Assembly: GCF_009380215.1 (NCBI RefSeq)
Contig: NZ_WHUG01000010.1
Location: 173,975-237,974 of the forward strand
DNA from: Rugamonas aquatica
GTDB taxonomy: Bacteria > Pseudomonadota > Gammaproteobacteria > Burkholderiales > Burkholderiaceae_D
Length of the DNA: 64,000 nt
Direction: 5' to 3'
Positions within the stretch are counted from its first letter, which is position 1, and the number at the start of each line of letters is the position of its first letter. Under the pieces are notes generated by a model that had not been told where the DNA came from, did no database searches, and was given only the letters and a program-made list of their open reading frames with translations. Shown one piece after another: positions 18,214 through 26,712 of the stretch. Both the position numbers and the translations under genes were made by a program.

Positions 18214-20583
18214 ATGCGCAAGACAATTGGCTTTGTGGCTCTTTGCTTCACCGTATCCGCGTACGCAGCGGAGCCTTTCGACGACAAGTTCCGCCAGCTG
18301 GACGAAGTTCTCCCCACCGCCAATTCCTACCGCACCGCCTCCGGCGCGCCCGGCGCCGCCTACTGGCAGCAGCGCGCCGACTACACGATCCGCGCCACGC
18401 TCGATGAAGCCAAACGCGCCATCACCGGCAGCGAGCAAATCAACTACCACAACAACTCGCCCGATACGCTGAGCTACCTGTGGGTGCAGCTCGACCAGAA
18501 CATCTACAAAAAAGATTCCGACGCCCGCATGATGCTGACGCAGCCTTCGCGCGAAGCATGGGCCAAGCCGCGCACGCCGGAAGACGGCTACAAGTTCGAA
18601 GGCATGCGCAGCATCCTGGCCGGCCGCGAATTCGACGGCGGCTACAAGATCAAGACCGTGTCGGCCGGCGGCCAGCCGCTGAAGTACACCATCAACCGCA
18701 CCATGATGCGCATCGACCTGCCGGCGCCGCTGAAGCCGGGCCAGAGCTTCGCCTTCAATATCGACTGGTCCTACAACATCAACGAACAGCAGGTGCTGGG
18801 AGGCCGCGCCGGCTACGAGCACTTCGAAGACGACAAGAACGACCTGTTCGAAATCGCCCAGTGGTATCCGCGCATGGCCGCCTACTACGACGTGATGGGC
18901 TGGCAGCACAAGCAGTTCCTGGGTTCCGGCGAATTCACGCTGGAATTCGGCGACTACGACGTGCAGCTGACAGTTCCCGCCGACCACGTGGTCGCCTCCA
19001 CCGGCGAACTGCAAAACGCCAACGACGTGTTGACCGCAACGCAGCGCGACCGCCTGGCCAAGGCGCGCACCGCGACCGCGCCGGTGGTCATCGTGACGCA
19101 GGAAGAAGCCGAGAAGGCCGAGAAATCCGTCAGCACCGCATCCAAGACCTGGCACTTCAAGGCCGCCAACGTGCGCGACTTCGCCTGGGCCTCCAGCCGC
19201 AAGTTCATCTGGGATGCGCAAGGCTTCAAGAAGGATTCCACCAACGTGATGGCGATGTCCTACTATCCGAAGGAAGGCAATCCGCTGTGGGGCAAGTACA
19301 GCACCCAGGCCATCATCCACACCATCGACCAGTACAACAAGTACAGCTTCGACTATCCATATCCAACCGCGATCTCGGTCAACGGCCCGGTCGGCGGCAT
19401 GGAGTATCCGATGATCTCCTTCAACGGCCCGCGCCCGGCCAAGGACAAGAAGACCGGCGCCCTCACCTGGTCGCAGCAGACCAAGTATGGCCTGATCGGC
19501 GTCATCATCCACGAGGTGGGCCACAACTACTACCCGATGATTATCAACTCGGACGAGCGCCAGTGGACCTGGATGGATGAAGGCCTGAACACCTTCGTGC
19601 AGTACCTGGCCGAGCAGGCATGGGAAGACAACTACCCGTCGCGCCGCGGCGAGGCGCGCAACATCGTCGACTACATGCGCAGCCAGAACCAGGTGCCCAT
19701 CATGACCAACTCGGAGTCGCTGCTCCAGTTCGGGAACAACGCCTACGCCAAGCCGGCCACCGGCTTGAACATCCTGCGCGAGACCATCCTGGGCCGCGAC
19801 CTGTTCGACTACGCGTTCAAGGAATACGCGCGCCGCTGGAAGTTCAAGCGCCCTACCCCGGCCGACTTCTTCCGCACCATGGAAGACGCATCCGGCACCG
19901 ACCTTGACTGGTTCTGGCGCGGCTGGTTCTACACCACCGACGCGGTGGACATCAGCATCGACGGCATCAGCGAATACGGCGTGAGCACCAAGGATCCTGA
20001 AAAAGAAAAGGCCTGGAAAAAAGCGCAGAAGGATGCGGAGCCGATTTCGATCTCCGAGCAGCGCAACAAGGCACTGCCGAAGCGCCTGAGCGAGCATCCG
20101 GAGCTGAAGGACTTCTACAACGAGCATGACGAGTTCACCGTCACCAACAAGGACCGCAACACCTACGCCGAAGCGATCGAGAAGCTGGAGCCGTGGGAGA
20201 AGAAGCTGCTGGACCAGGGCAAGCACCTGTACCTGGTGGACTTCTCCAACGTCGGCGGCATGGTGATGCCGCTGATCCTGGAAGTGGAACTCAAGAGCGG
20301 CAAGAAGTACATCGAGCGCATTCCTGCCGAAGTATGGCGCTACTCGCCGAAGAAGATCACCAAGTTGATCGTCACCGACGAGCCGATGGTCAGCCTGACC
20401 CAGGACCCGTACTGGGAAACCGCCGACATCGACACCAGCAACAACGCCTGGCCGCGCAAGGTGACGCAGTCGCGCATGGAGCTGTTCAAGACCGAGCGTG
20501 ACCGCAACAACCTGATGCGCGACTACAATACCCCGCTCAAGGGCAAGGGCGACAAATCGTCGAAGGACTCGTCGTCGGAATGA
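18214..20583 (+). CDS. Exported M1-family zinc metallopeptidase
   Basis: The 789-residue protein has a signal peptide (MRKTIGFVALCFTVSAYA) and the gluzincin active site. His433, Glu434 and His437 form HEVGH, and Glu456 in WMDEGLN is the third zinc ligand at the correct distance. The substrate-recognition motif GAMEN of aminopeptidase N is replaced by GGMEY (394-398), so exopeptidase specificity may differ. The C-terminal third is lysine-rich and charged, and differs from the usual ERAP-like helical domain. The gene overlaps the DUF6702 gene by four bases (ATGA), and a TonB receptor gene follows. Confidence 0.93.
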   Translation: MRKTIGFVALCFTVSAYAAEPFDDKFRQLDEVLPTANSYRTASGAPGAAYWQQRADYTIRATLDEAKRAITGSEQINYHNNSPDTLSYLWVQLDQNIYKKDSDARMMLTQPSREAWAKPRTPEDGYKFEGMRSILAGREFDGGYKIKTVSAGGQPLKYTINRTMMRIDLPAPLKPGQSFAFNIDWSYNINEQQVLGGRAGYEHFEDDKNDLFEIAQWYPRMAAYYDVMGWQHKQFLGSGEFTLEFGDYDVQLTVPADHVVASTGELQNANDVLTATQRDRLAKARTATAPVVIVTQEEAEKAEKSVSTASKTWHFKAANVRDFAWASSRKFIWDAQGFKKDSTNVMAMSYYPKEGNPLWGKYSTQAIIHTIDQYNKYSFDYPYPTAISVNGPVGGMEYPMISFNGPRPAKDKKTGALTWSQQTKYGLIGVIIHEVGHNYYPMIINSDERQWTWMDEGLNTFVQYLAEQAWEDNYPSRRGEARNIVDYMRSQNQVPIMTNSESLLQFGNNAYAKPATGLNILRETILGRDLFDYAFKEYARRWKFKRPTPADFFRTMEDASGTDLDWFWRGWFYTTDAVDISIDGISEYGVSTKDPEKEKAWKKAQKDAEPISISEQRNKALPKRLSEHPELKDFYNEHDEFTVTNKDRNTYAEAIEKLEPWEKKLLDQGKHLYLVDFSNVGGMVMPLILEVELKSGKKYIERIPAEVWRYSPKKITKLIVTDEPMVSLTQDPYWETADIDTSNNAWPRKVTQSRMELFKTERDRNNLMRDYNTPLKGKGDKSSKDSSSE

Positions 20584-21074
20584 TGCCGCGCGCTTTACGC
20601 CTGACCGTAGCTGCCGTGCTGGCGTTTGCCGGCGCAGCGGCTCATGCCCATAATTTTCACATGGGCATAGCCGACATCAGCTACAACGACCGCACCGGCA
20701 ATACCGAGATCGTGCACACCTACACCGCGCACGATGTCGCCACGCTGCTGGCGAATCTCTACGGCCGCAATCTCGACCTGGGCCAGGCGGACAGCGAAGC
20801 GCCGCTGCGCCGCTACGTGGAAAAACAGTTCTACCTCGAAGGTCCGGACCGCAAGCGCCTGCCGCTGAACTGGGTGGGCGTGAAGGCCGATGCCGACAGC
20901 ATCGTCATCTTCCAGGAGATCGAGGGCCGGAAACTGGCGCCCGCGACTCGCATACACAATGCGCTGCTGATAGACTTCCTGCCATCTCAAAAGAACACAG
21001 TCAACCTGCAAACCGATGGCCCCGTCCAGACTCTCATCTTCGATCAAAGCAGCATCGATCAAACCACCCGTTAA
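20580..21074 (+). CDS. DUF6702-like small exported protein
   Basis: This 164-residue protein has a signal peptide (MPRALRLTVAAVLAFAGAAAHA) followed by HNFHMGIADISYNDRTGN. The short beta-rich body resembles DUF6702 proteins, which are small exported partners often encoded next to M1 peptidases. No catalytic motif is visible. The HAHNFHMG stretch just after the leader is rich in histidine and could bind metal, which is speculative. Two ATGs at 20580 and 20583 overlap the peptidase stop, indicating translational coupling. The 3' end overlaps the TonB receptor gene by 59 bp. Confidence 0.75.
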   Translation: MMPRALRLTVAAVLAFAGAAAHAHNFHMGIADISYNDRTGNTEIVHTYTAHDVATLLANLYGRNLDLGQADSEAPLRRYVEKQFYLEGPDRKRLPLNWVGVKADADSIVIFQEIEGRKLAPATRIHNALLIDFLPSQKNTVNLQTDGPVQTLIFDQSSIDQTTR

Positions 21075-23088
21075 ATTTTTCCTGCTGTTCGCGCTAGGTT
21101 CGGCGCAGGCCGACGACCAGATCCTGCAAAGAGTCTTCGTCGACGGCTCGCGCACCAGCCAGCTCGGCGTGGCCGATGCGGCCAGCGCCGGCAGCGTCAC
21201 GCAGCAGGAGCTGGCGGCGCGCACCGTCTACCGTCCCGGCGAAATCCTCGAAGCCGTGCCAGGCCTGATCGTCAGCCAGCATAGCGGCGAGGGCAAGGCC
21301 AACCAGTTCTACCTGCGCGGCTTCAACCTCGATCACGGCACCGACCTGCGCACCACGGTCGACGACATGCCGGTCAACCAGCGCAGCCACGCGCACGGCC
21401 AGGGCTGGACCGATCTGAATTTCCTGATCCCGGAACTGGCGGTGCGGCTCGACTACAAGAAAGGCCCCTACTCCGCCGAGGAAGGCGATTTCGCTTCGGC
21501 CGGCACGGCGTCCGTGATGTACGCCAACCGGCTGCTGCGCGGCACGGCCACCGCATCGGCGGGCCAGCACGGCTACGCCCGCGCGCTGCTGGCGGACTCG
21601 CTCGACGCGGGCAACGGCACCCTGCTGTACGCGCTGGAAGCGCTGCACAACGACGGCTCGTACACGCGCCCCGACGACTATCAAAAACTGAACGCGGTGC
21701 TGCGCTACAGCGAGGGCTATGCCAACAATGGCTACAACGTCAGCGTGATGGCCTACCGCGCCGACTGGAACTCGACCGACCAGATTCCGCTGCGCGCCGT
21801 GCAGGACGGCGGCATCGGCCGCAACGACGCCATCGACACCACCGACGGCGGCAAGGCGCACCGCTACAGCCTTTCCGGCGCATGGCGCCGCACCAGCGAC
21901 GACAGCGCGTCCAAGGTCAACGCCTACCTGATCGCCAACCAGCTGGACCTGTACTCCAACTTCACCTACTTTATGGACGACCCGCTGCACGGCGACCAGT
22001 TCGCGCAGCCGGACAAGCGCGTCACCAGCGGCCTGAATGCGAGCCACAGCTGGCACCAGCACACGGACGGCGGCAACAGCGCCACCACCATCGGCATCCA
22101 GCTGCAAAACGATAATATCTTTAACGGCCTGCTGAACACGCAGGCGCGCAAGACGCTGTCAGTCACGCGGCAGGATCACATCGTCGAATCCAGCGCCGCG
22201 CTCTACGTCGAGAACAACACGCGCTGGAACGCCGCCTTGCGCACGGTGGCGGGCGTACGTCTGGACAGCTACCGCTTCGACGTGCGCAGCAGCCTGGCCG
22301 CCAATTCGGGCAAGGCCAGCGACCATCTGGCGAGTCCCAGCCTGAGCGTGATCTACGGTCCGTGGCAGACGGCTGAACTGTACGCCAACATCGGCAACGG
22401 CTTCCACAGCAACGACGCGCGCGGCGCCACCATCCAGATCGATCCTAAAACTGGCGAAGCGGCTGGCAAGGTATCGCCGCTGGTGCGCTCACGCGGCATG
22501 GAGCTTGGGGCGCGCAGCAGCTGGTTGCCCGGCTTGCAGTCGTCGCTGTCGCTGTACCGGCTGGATTTCGATTCGGAGCTGAGCTTCGCCGGCGACGCCG
22601 GCACCACCGAGGCGGGACGGCCCAGCCGCCGCTATGGCGTGGAGTTCTCCAACTACTACAAGCCTTTGAAGTGGTTGTCCGTCGACCTGGACCTGGCCTA
22701 CGCGCGCGCGCGTTCACGCGACGACGCCCCCGAAGGCAACTACATCCCCGGCGCCATCGAAGGCACGGGCCAGCTGGCGCTGACGGTGGACGACGGCGGG
22801 CCATATTCAGGATCGCTGAAGCTGCGCTACTTCGGCCCGCGCCCGCTCATCGAGAACAACAGCGTGCGCTCGAAGCAAAGCCTGACGCTGAATGGACGAG
22901 TGGGATGGAAAATCAGGAAGGGGTTGACGCTGGAACTTGAAGCCTTCAACCTGACCAATCGCCGCGATTCGGCGATCGATTACTACTATCCGTCGCAACT
23001 GAGAGGGGAAGCGGAGCCGGTCAACGACATCCACTTCCACCCCATCGAATCGCGCTCGCTACGGGCGACGCTGGTCAAGAACTTTTAA
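21016..23088 (+). CDS. TonB-dependent outer membrane receptor
   Basis: This 690-residue protein has a leader (about 1-32, ending SAQA), a plug domain and a beta-barrel. The plug contains the motifs ILEAVPGLIVSQHSG and FYLRGFNLDHGTDLRTTVDD. The C-terminus ends in an aromatic residue (LRATLVKNF), as barrel proteins do. The ligand is unknown: no siderophore genes are near, and the partners are an M1 peptidase and a DUF6702 protein. The start at 21016 lies inside the DUF6702 gene. It meets the chemoreceptor gene tail to tail with a 4-bp overlap. Confidence 0.92.
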   Translation: MAPSRLSSSIKAASIKPPVKFFLLFALGSAQADDQILQRVFVDGSRTSQLGVADAASAGSVTQQELAARTVYRPGEILEAVPGLIVSQHSGEGKANQFYLRGFNLDHGTDLRTTVDDMPVNQRSHAHGQGWTDLNFLIPELAVRLDYKKGPYSAEEGDFASAGTASVMYANRLLRGTATASAGQHGYARALLADSLDAGNGTLLYALEALHNDGSYTRPDDYQKLNAVLRYSEGYANNGYNVSVMAYRADWNSTDQIPLRAVQDGGIGRNDAIDTTDGGKAHRYSLSGAWRRTSDDSASKVNAYLIANQLDLYSNFTYFMDDPLHGDQFAQPDKRVTSGLNASHSWHQHTDGGNSATTIGIQLQNDNIFNGLLNTQARKTLSVTRQDHIVESSAALYVENNTRWNAALRTVAGVRLDSYRFDVRSSLAANSGKASDHLASPSLSVIYGPWQTAELYANIGNGFHSNDARGATIQIDPKTGEAAGKVSPLVRSRGMELGARSSWLPGLQSSLSLYRLDFDSELSFAGDAGTTEAGRPSRRYGVEFSNYYKPLKWLSVDLDLAYARARSRDDAPEGNYIPGAIEGTGQLALTVDDGGPYSGSLKLRYFGPRPLIENNSVRSKQSLTLNGRVGWKIRKGLTLELEAFNLTNRRDSAIDYYYPSQLRGEAEPVNDIHFHPIESRSLRATLVKNF

Positions 23089-24815
23089 AACTCTTCCCAC
23101 TCGCCGCTGCTGTCGCCGGCGCTGGTCTTCAGTTTCTTCGGCGCGGCGGCGGGGGCTGCTTTGGCGGCCACCTTGGGACGCGGCGTCTTCGGCACAGCAG
23201 CGACGGCGACGACCGCGCGCGCTGCCGGGCGTACCGGCGCCTTATGCGCCACATGCGACGCATTGATCTTGAACGCGCTGACCACTTGCTCCAGCTTGTC
23301 CGCCTGATCGCGCAAGGTCTGCGCGGCGGCGGCGGTCTGCTCCACCAGCGCGGAGTTCTGCTGCGTGGTCTCATCCATCTGCGTCACCGCCTGGTGCACC
23401 TGGGCGATGCCGTCGTTCTGCTCCTGCGTGGCCGCGCTGATCTCGCCGACGATGTCGGTCACCTGCTTGATGCTGGCGACGACTTCCTGCATCGTCGTAC
23501 CGGCCTGCTCCACCAGCTTGGTGCCGGAACCGACCTTCTCCACCGAATCATCGATCAGCGCCTTGATCTCCTTGGCCGCAGCCGCCGAACGTTGCGCCAG
23601 ATTGCGCACCTCGGTCGCCACCACCGCGAAGCCACGGCCCTGCTCACCCGCACGCGCCGCTTCCACCGCGGCATTCAGCGCCAGGATGTTGGTCTGGAAG
23701 GCGATGCCGTCGATGACCGAAATAATGTCGACGATCTTGCGCGACGATTCGTTGATCGAGCCCATGGTGACAACCACCTGCTCCACCACGGTGCCGCCCT
23801 GCGCCGCCACGTCCGACGCCGAACGCGCCAGCTGATTGGCCTGGCGCGCATTATCGGCATTCTGGCCGACGGTGGAGGTCAGCTGCTCCATGCTGGCGGC
23901 GGTCTGCTCCAGCGCCGCCGCTTGCGACGAGGTGCGCTGCGACAGGTCGCCCGTGCCGCCGGCGATTTCCTGCGACGCGGTGCCGACGGCCAGCGTCGAT
24001 GCGCGCACGGTGTCGATCACGCCGGCGATCTGCTCCAGCAGCTTGTTGAAGGCCACGGCCGTGTGGCCGATTTCGTCCATGCGTTCGATCTTGATCTGGT
24101 GCGTCAGGTCCAGCGACTGGCTGACGTCTTCCAGCGTGCCGCGGATCGACGCCAGGCTGCCCTTGATGATGACGTACAGCTGCCAGGCCAGCGCGCCAGT
24201 CACCAGCAGGCCAAGCACCACCACGCTCACCATCAGGCGGAAGGCGAATTTGTAGGCGGCGTCGCTCTCTTCGCGCACGTCGCTGATCAGCTTATTGTTG
24301 TAGGCGATGTGGTCGTCGAAGCCTTTCTTGACCGCGCCTGCGGACAGCGCCAGCGGCGTGCCGGCCAGCAGCGTGGCGCGCACCGCGTCCATGTCGCCGG
24401 CGTGGGCGCCGGCCAGGAACGGCACCAGCGCCTGGCGGTAGGCGGCCATGTTGGCCTTGTCCGCTTCCAGCATCTTGCGGTCGGTGTCGTCGAAGATGTG
24501 TTCTTTTTCGTAGGTCGCGATCACCTCGTCGAACTTGGCGTGGGCGTCGTTGTAGGCTTTGTCCAGCGCCGTCTTGTCGGCCAGGTTGGAGAACACCGAC
24601 AGGCGATAGCCGGCCAGGCGGCTGTCGGCCAGGTAGCCCTTGGCCATATTCAGGCCGGCGATGCTGGGGATTAAACGGTTTTGCACAACGTCGAGGCGCT
24701 GCTGCGCTCGGGAGAGTTGGGTCAGGCCGGTGATGCCGACGAATATCAGCGCAAGTAACGCCAATGACAGAGTCAAGATCAAGCGCTTTGTAATAGTCAT
24801 GGTGACTTTTTCCAT
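23085..24815 (-). CDS. Methyl-accepting chemotaxis protein
   Basis: This chemoreceptor of about 576 residues has an N-terminal membrane helix, a periplasmic four-helix bundle ligand domain, and a second helix (LMVSVVVLGLLVTGALAW). A HAMP linker and the cytoplasmic signalling hairpin follow, with the conserved tip FQTNILALNAAVEAARAGEQ. The C-terminus GEWEEF resembles the pentapeptide that tethers CheR/CheB. Starts at 24815 and 24800 (MTITKRLILTLS) are both possible; the longer frame to 24851 is less likely. No chemotaxis cluster is adjacent. The ligand is unknown. Confidence 0.93.
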   Translation of the reverse strand: MEKVTMTITKRLILTLSLALLALIFVGITGLTQLSRAQQRLDVVQNRLIPSIAGLNMAKGYLADSRLAGYRLSVFSNLADKTALDKAYNDAHAKFDEVIATYEKEHIFDDTDRKMLEADKANMAAYRQALVPFLAGAHAGDMDAVRATLLAGTPLALSAGAVKKGFDDHIAYNNKLISDVREESDAAYKFAFRLMVSVVVLGLLVTGALAWQLYVIIKGSLASIRGTLEDVSQSLDLTHQIKIERMDEIGHTAVAFNKLLEQIAGVIDTVRASTLAVGTASQEIAGGTGDLSQRTSSQAAALEQTAASMEQLTSTVGQNADNARQANQLARSASDVAAQGGTVVEQVVVTMGSINESSRKIVDIISVIDGIAFQTNILALNAAVEAARAGEQGRGFAVVATEVRNLAQRSAAAAKEIKALIDDSVEKVGSGTKLVEQAGTTMQEVVASIKQVTDIVGEISAATQEQNDGIAQVHQAVTQMDETTQQNSALVEQTAAAAQTLRDQADKLEQVVSAFKINASHVAHKAPVRPAARAVVAVAAVPKTPRPKVAAKAAPAAAPKKLKTSAGDSSGEWEEF

Positions 24816-24940
24816 AGTAGTGGTGGAGGAGCCGGTCGTCTCTGCGACCATAAACCAGTATAACGGAACAGTGTTACCGCAAAATAACCCCAGGACAAAT
24901 TACAGCGCGCCGCAACCAAAAACGCAACGCAAGCTTGACG

Positions 24941-25729
24941 CTAAGTCAACACCGGATAGCCGGCCGCCCTGGCCTCGGCTTCCAGCAGCAGCACGCGCTC
25001 GTAGTCGGCATCGGCGCGGTGCTCGAAGCGATCGATATGCAAGGCACTCATCAGCTGCCGCACGGCTGGCGATGGCGCCAGCAAGGCGCTGCGCAACTGC
25101 GCCGCCAGTTCATCCGGCACGGCGCGGCCGGCGATCAGCGGCAGTCCCGGCGACGGCGCCGAGTACTGCAGGACGGACAGGCCGCGCAGACTGTCCGGCT
25201 GCTCCAGCGCAAGGTAGCCGAAGGTCGCGCTGTCGATGGCGGCGATGGCGGCCGCGCCCTCGCGCACCAGGCGCAGGCTGGCCGCGTGACTGCCGGACCA
25301 TTTGATCGAGGCGAAGAAGCGGCCGTCGCGCGTGTGCGGCGCGACCGCGTGGCGCAGCGCGTTCATGCCGCTGTGCGAGTGTCGCTCATTGACGGCGGCG
25401 ACGCGTCCGCGCGCATCGGCCAGGCTGCGGATGCCGCCGCCCTCGCGCACCACGATGGCGCTGCGGTAGTCGCTGCCTTCGCAGCCGCGAAAATCGAAGC
25501 ACGGTGTGGCCAGCAGCGCGACCTCGCCGCGCAATTGCGTCATGTAGGGATAGCCGCAGGTCTGGCTGATCAGCAGCTCGGGGCTGCGCCAGAACGACGG
25601 CAGGTCATGCGGCCGCACCAGTTCCGCGTGCACGCCTGCCTCGCAGGCCAGCGCCAGCAACAGGGCCTCGTAGGCGCCTTCGATGCGCGGCGAGACGTTA
25701 TACATCGGCAGGGCGATTTTCCAGGTCAT
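24941..25729 (-). CDS. PhnD-like substrate-binding protein without signal peptide
   Basis: The 262-residue protein has the periplasmic-binding-protein fold of the phosphate/phosphonate (PhnD) group: an N-terminal IALPMYNVSP strand, SQTCGYPYM near residue 55, YRSAIVVREGG near 88, and AAIDSATFGYLAL near 165. It lacks a signal peptide and no ABC permease or ATPase gene is near. It may therefore be a cytoplasmic ligand binder or a sensor rather than a transporter part. Its ATG overlaps the stop of the desaturase gene by four bases, so it is the last gene of a TonB receptor/desaturase operon. Confidence 0.82.
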   Translation of the reverse strand: MTWKIALPMYNVSPRIEGAYEALLLALACEAGVHAELVRPHDLPSFWRSPELLISQTCGYPYMTQLRGEVALLATPCFDFRGCEGSDYRSAIVVREGGGIRSLADARGRVAAVNERHSHSGMNALRHAVAPHTRDGRFFASIKWSGSHAASLRLVREGAAAIAAIDSATFGYLALEQPDSLRGLSVLQYSAPSPGLPLIAGRAVPDELAAQLRSALLAPSPAVRQLMSALHIDRFEHRADADYERVLLLEAEARAAGYPVLT

Positions 25730-26703
25730 GATGTGGGCATGTCGGGGTGGACCGGCGCGTCAACGGGACGCACGCCAAAGCGGCGCATCAGTTCTCCGTA
25801 ACCGTGCAGATGGAAGCCGCCGCTGCGGGCATTGTACGCCGCGCGCCGGGCGCGGTACACGCGCGGCAGCAGATACCACGGCAGCGACGGCAGGTCGTGG
25901 TGCACCAGATGCAGGTTGTTATTCAAGAACAGCAACCGGAAGAACAGGCCCGCTTCATTGAGCACGATGCGCTGCTTGTGCTCCGCCGCGGGCCGGTGCT
26001 CGTAGTAGGAGCGCACCATCGTCAGCGACTGCGCCGGATACGATATCGCCAGCACGTAGTACAGCGGCGACATGCCGAACGCCGCATGCACCCACCACAG
26101 CAACCCGCCCAGCATGGCGAAGTGGATCAACCACATCGGCACATTGCTCCAGTCGCCGCGCAACGGCTGGCGCACCGCCTCGCTCCACGCCGAGGCGACG
26201 GCGATGGCGGGACCCACCAGCAGCCGTCCCCAGAAGGTCTTGTTGAACCAGTACAGCAGCCGCACCGGGCGGCTCATGCCGGCCCATACCTCGGGCGATA
26301 CGTAGTAGCTCTCGGTGTCGAGCGCCGGCATGGTCAGATGGAAGTCGATGTGGTGCCGCAGATGGCTGTCGCGGTACAGGCGATAGGGATACCAGACCGC
26401 CAGCGGCGCGTAGCCGAACAGGCGGTTGACCCACACCCAGCGCGTCGGATGGCCGTGTATCAGCTCGTGCTGAAGCGACATATACCAGGCGCACCACCAG
26501 ATCATCATCAGCGTGGCGGGCACGTTGCCGATCTGGCGCCAGTGCGCCAGCGTGACTAACCAGCCGCCGTAGATCGCGGCGATCAGCAGCCAGGTTGGCC
26601 ACTCCCCCAGCCACAGCAAGCGTCCGCGCTCGGCGGCGACTTCAGCCCGCTGTGGCGCGTCGACATATTCGGAACGCTGCTGCTTCAGGCTGGGGGAATC
26701 CAT
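25726..26703 (-). CDS. Membrane fatty acid desaturase family protein
   Basis: This 325-residue membrane protein should introduce a double bond or hydroxyl into a lipid chain using a di-iron centre. The three histidine boxes are visible: HELIHGH (79-85), HLRHH (114-118) and HLVHH at about residues 272-276. Hydrophobic segments flank them (about 36-54 and 61-76, then two after the second box). It lies 9 bp downstream of a TonB receptor gene and overlaps the PhnD-like gene by four bases. The substrate is unknown. The context suggests processing of an imported or surface lipid rather than bulk membrane lipid. Confidence 0.9.
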   Translation of the reverse strand: MDSPSLKQQRSEYVDAPQRAEVAAERGRLLWLGEWPTWLLIAAIYGGWLVTLAHWRQIGNVPATLMMIWWCAWYMSLQHELIHGHPTRWVWVNRLFGYAPLAVWYPYRLYRDSHLRHHIDFHLTMPALDTESYYVSPEVWAGMSRPVRLLYWFNKTFWGRLLVGPAIAVASAWSEAVRQPLRGDWSNVPMWLIHFAMLGGLLWWVHAAFGMSPLYYVLAISYPAQSLTMVRSYYEHRPAAEHKQRIVLNEAGLFFRLLFLNNNLHLVHHDLPSLPWYLLPRVYRARRAAYNARSGGFHLHGYGELMRRFGVRPVDAPVHPDMPTS

Positions 26704-26712
26704 GGCGGGCCG

